From Lantana camara (lineage: Eukaryota > Streptophyta > Magnoliopsida > Lamiales > Verbenaceae): 64,000 nt of DNA. The number at the start of each line of letters is the position of its first letter. Positions within the stretch are counted from its first letter, which is position 1. The notes beneath the pieces are model-generated. The model searched no databases. It was given only the letters and a program-made list of their open reading frames with translations, and had not been told where the DNA came from. Position numbers and translations under genes: made by a program. The stretch is from NCBI GenBank assembly GCA_037501455.1, contig CM074857.1, positions 98,613,501-98,677,500 of the forward strand, given 5' to 3'. Positions 63,457-64,000 of this stretch are shown here, one piece after another.

Positions 63457-64000
63457 ATGCCTCCAAGAAGAAGGGATCGAGATTAAACTCCGGACCTTAA
63501 TAATCCTCCGCCACCACCTCTCAATGCGAAGAACATCGTACAAGCTTTACTGAATCACTTACAACAGAATCAAAGGCATCAAACTCCGCCCGGTGAAGTT
63601 CAAGAGGAGCAAGTTACTTCGGCTTTTAAACAGTTCCGTAGCAACAATCCCCCGAAGTGGCTAGAGGGTGATGATATAAAAACAGAAAAGTGGTTGTCGA
63701 AGATTATGGGGATTTGGGAAATTTGCCCCGCTACTTCGCAAGAGAAGGCTGCTTGCACTGCCTGATCATACATGACCAAACTTTCCATTGGCTAAAGGGA
63801 GCGAGAGCTCGTTTGGAGAGATATGGCGAAGAAATCAATTAGGAATGTTTCGTGAGGGAGTTTCATGAAAAGTATATCCCTCCAAGTGCTAGGGAGAGAA
63901 AACTACAAGAATTTTCAGAACTCAAGGAAGGGACGAGGTCCATGGAAGACTATATACTTGAATTCGACAGGCTTACTCCTTACGCCTGTCACATTACGAA
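63457..64000 (+). pseudogene. Ty3/gypsy gag, broken, runs off window
   Basis: Starts at ATGCCTCCAAGAAGAAGG, the usual MPPRR start of Tekay/Del-type gag. The retrotransposon gag domain is recognisable: FKQFRSNNPPKWLEGDD, then SKIMGIWEICPATSQEKAAC, then after a frame change FHEKYIPPSARERKLQEF and MEDYILEFDRLTPYA. Visible lesions are a TAA nine codons after the start, a TGA near 63763, a frameshift between there and ~63800, and a TAG near 63840. The element is therefore dead, but it shows that this LTR style belongs to Ty3/gypsy. Lineage assignment (Tekay) is from memory of the gag start and LTR length. Confidence 0.85.

Overview
This is plant nuclear DNA, almost certainly from a eudicot with a repeat-rich genome. 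One host gene is supported, and it carries canonical plant introns. It is surrounded by nested LTR retrotransposons primed by initiator-Met tRNA, a large PIF/Harbinger DNA transposon, Mutator-type MITEs, a tRNA-derived SINE and LINE debris. There are no rRNA genes, functional tRNA genes or CRISPR arrays. I cannot name the species.

Layout. 1-9463: element A, a minus-strand LTR retrotransposon with long (~3.7 kb), almost identical LTRs and a short internal region without genes that carries an array of small hairpins. 9538-20126: a nest of LTR copies. It comprises a plus-strand LTR (G) interrupted by a chimeric TRIM-like insertion, and a partial plus-strand LTR (F) carrying a MITE and a minus-strand solo LTR (H). 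20127-30513: element B, a plus-strand, non-coding large retrotransposon derivative with two unequal LTRs. 30514-32290: an LTR end, a DUF4283/LINE remnant and a SINE. 32870-39516: the host gene, the AP-4 adaptor complex mu subunit, in 13 exons. 41196-60133: element C, minus strand and related to B. Its 3' LTR is split by a 12.7-kb Harbinger element (41531-54278), and its internal region is split by a solo LTR. 60134-64000: element D, plus strand, with a 5' LTR and the start of a broken Ty3/gypsy gag that runs off the window.

The Harbinger element is the most gene-rich part. It has matched TIRs and a 3-bp target duplication. It carries a transposase with one nonsense codon, a long Myb/SANT-like partner gene, two further small intact Myb/SANT-like genes arranged head to head, and a small GRF-zinc-finger protein with a C-terminal membrane segment. 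Canonical Harbinger elements have only the transposase and one Myb-like gene. A solo LTR (E) later inserted inside it.

The other notable pattern concerns structure, not genes. Six different LTRs (G, K, H, B, C, D) each hold a cluster of short palindromes in the first half of the LTR. The stem sequence differs between LTRs, but the core is nearly always GCC/GGC. Element A has a comparable hairpin array in its internal region, with arms that change together. These may be RNA-level signals such as dimerisation or packaging, but that is inference.
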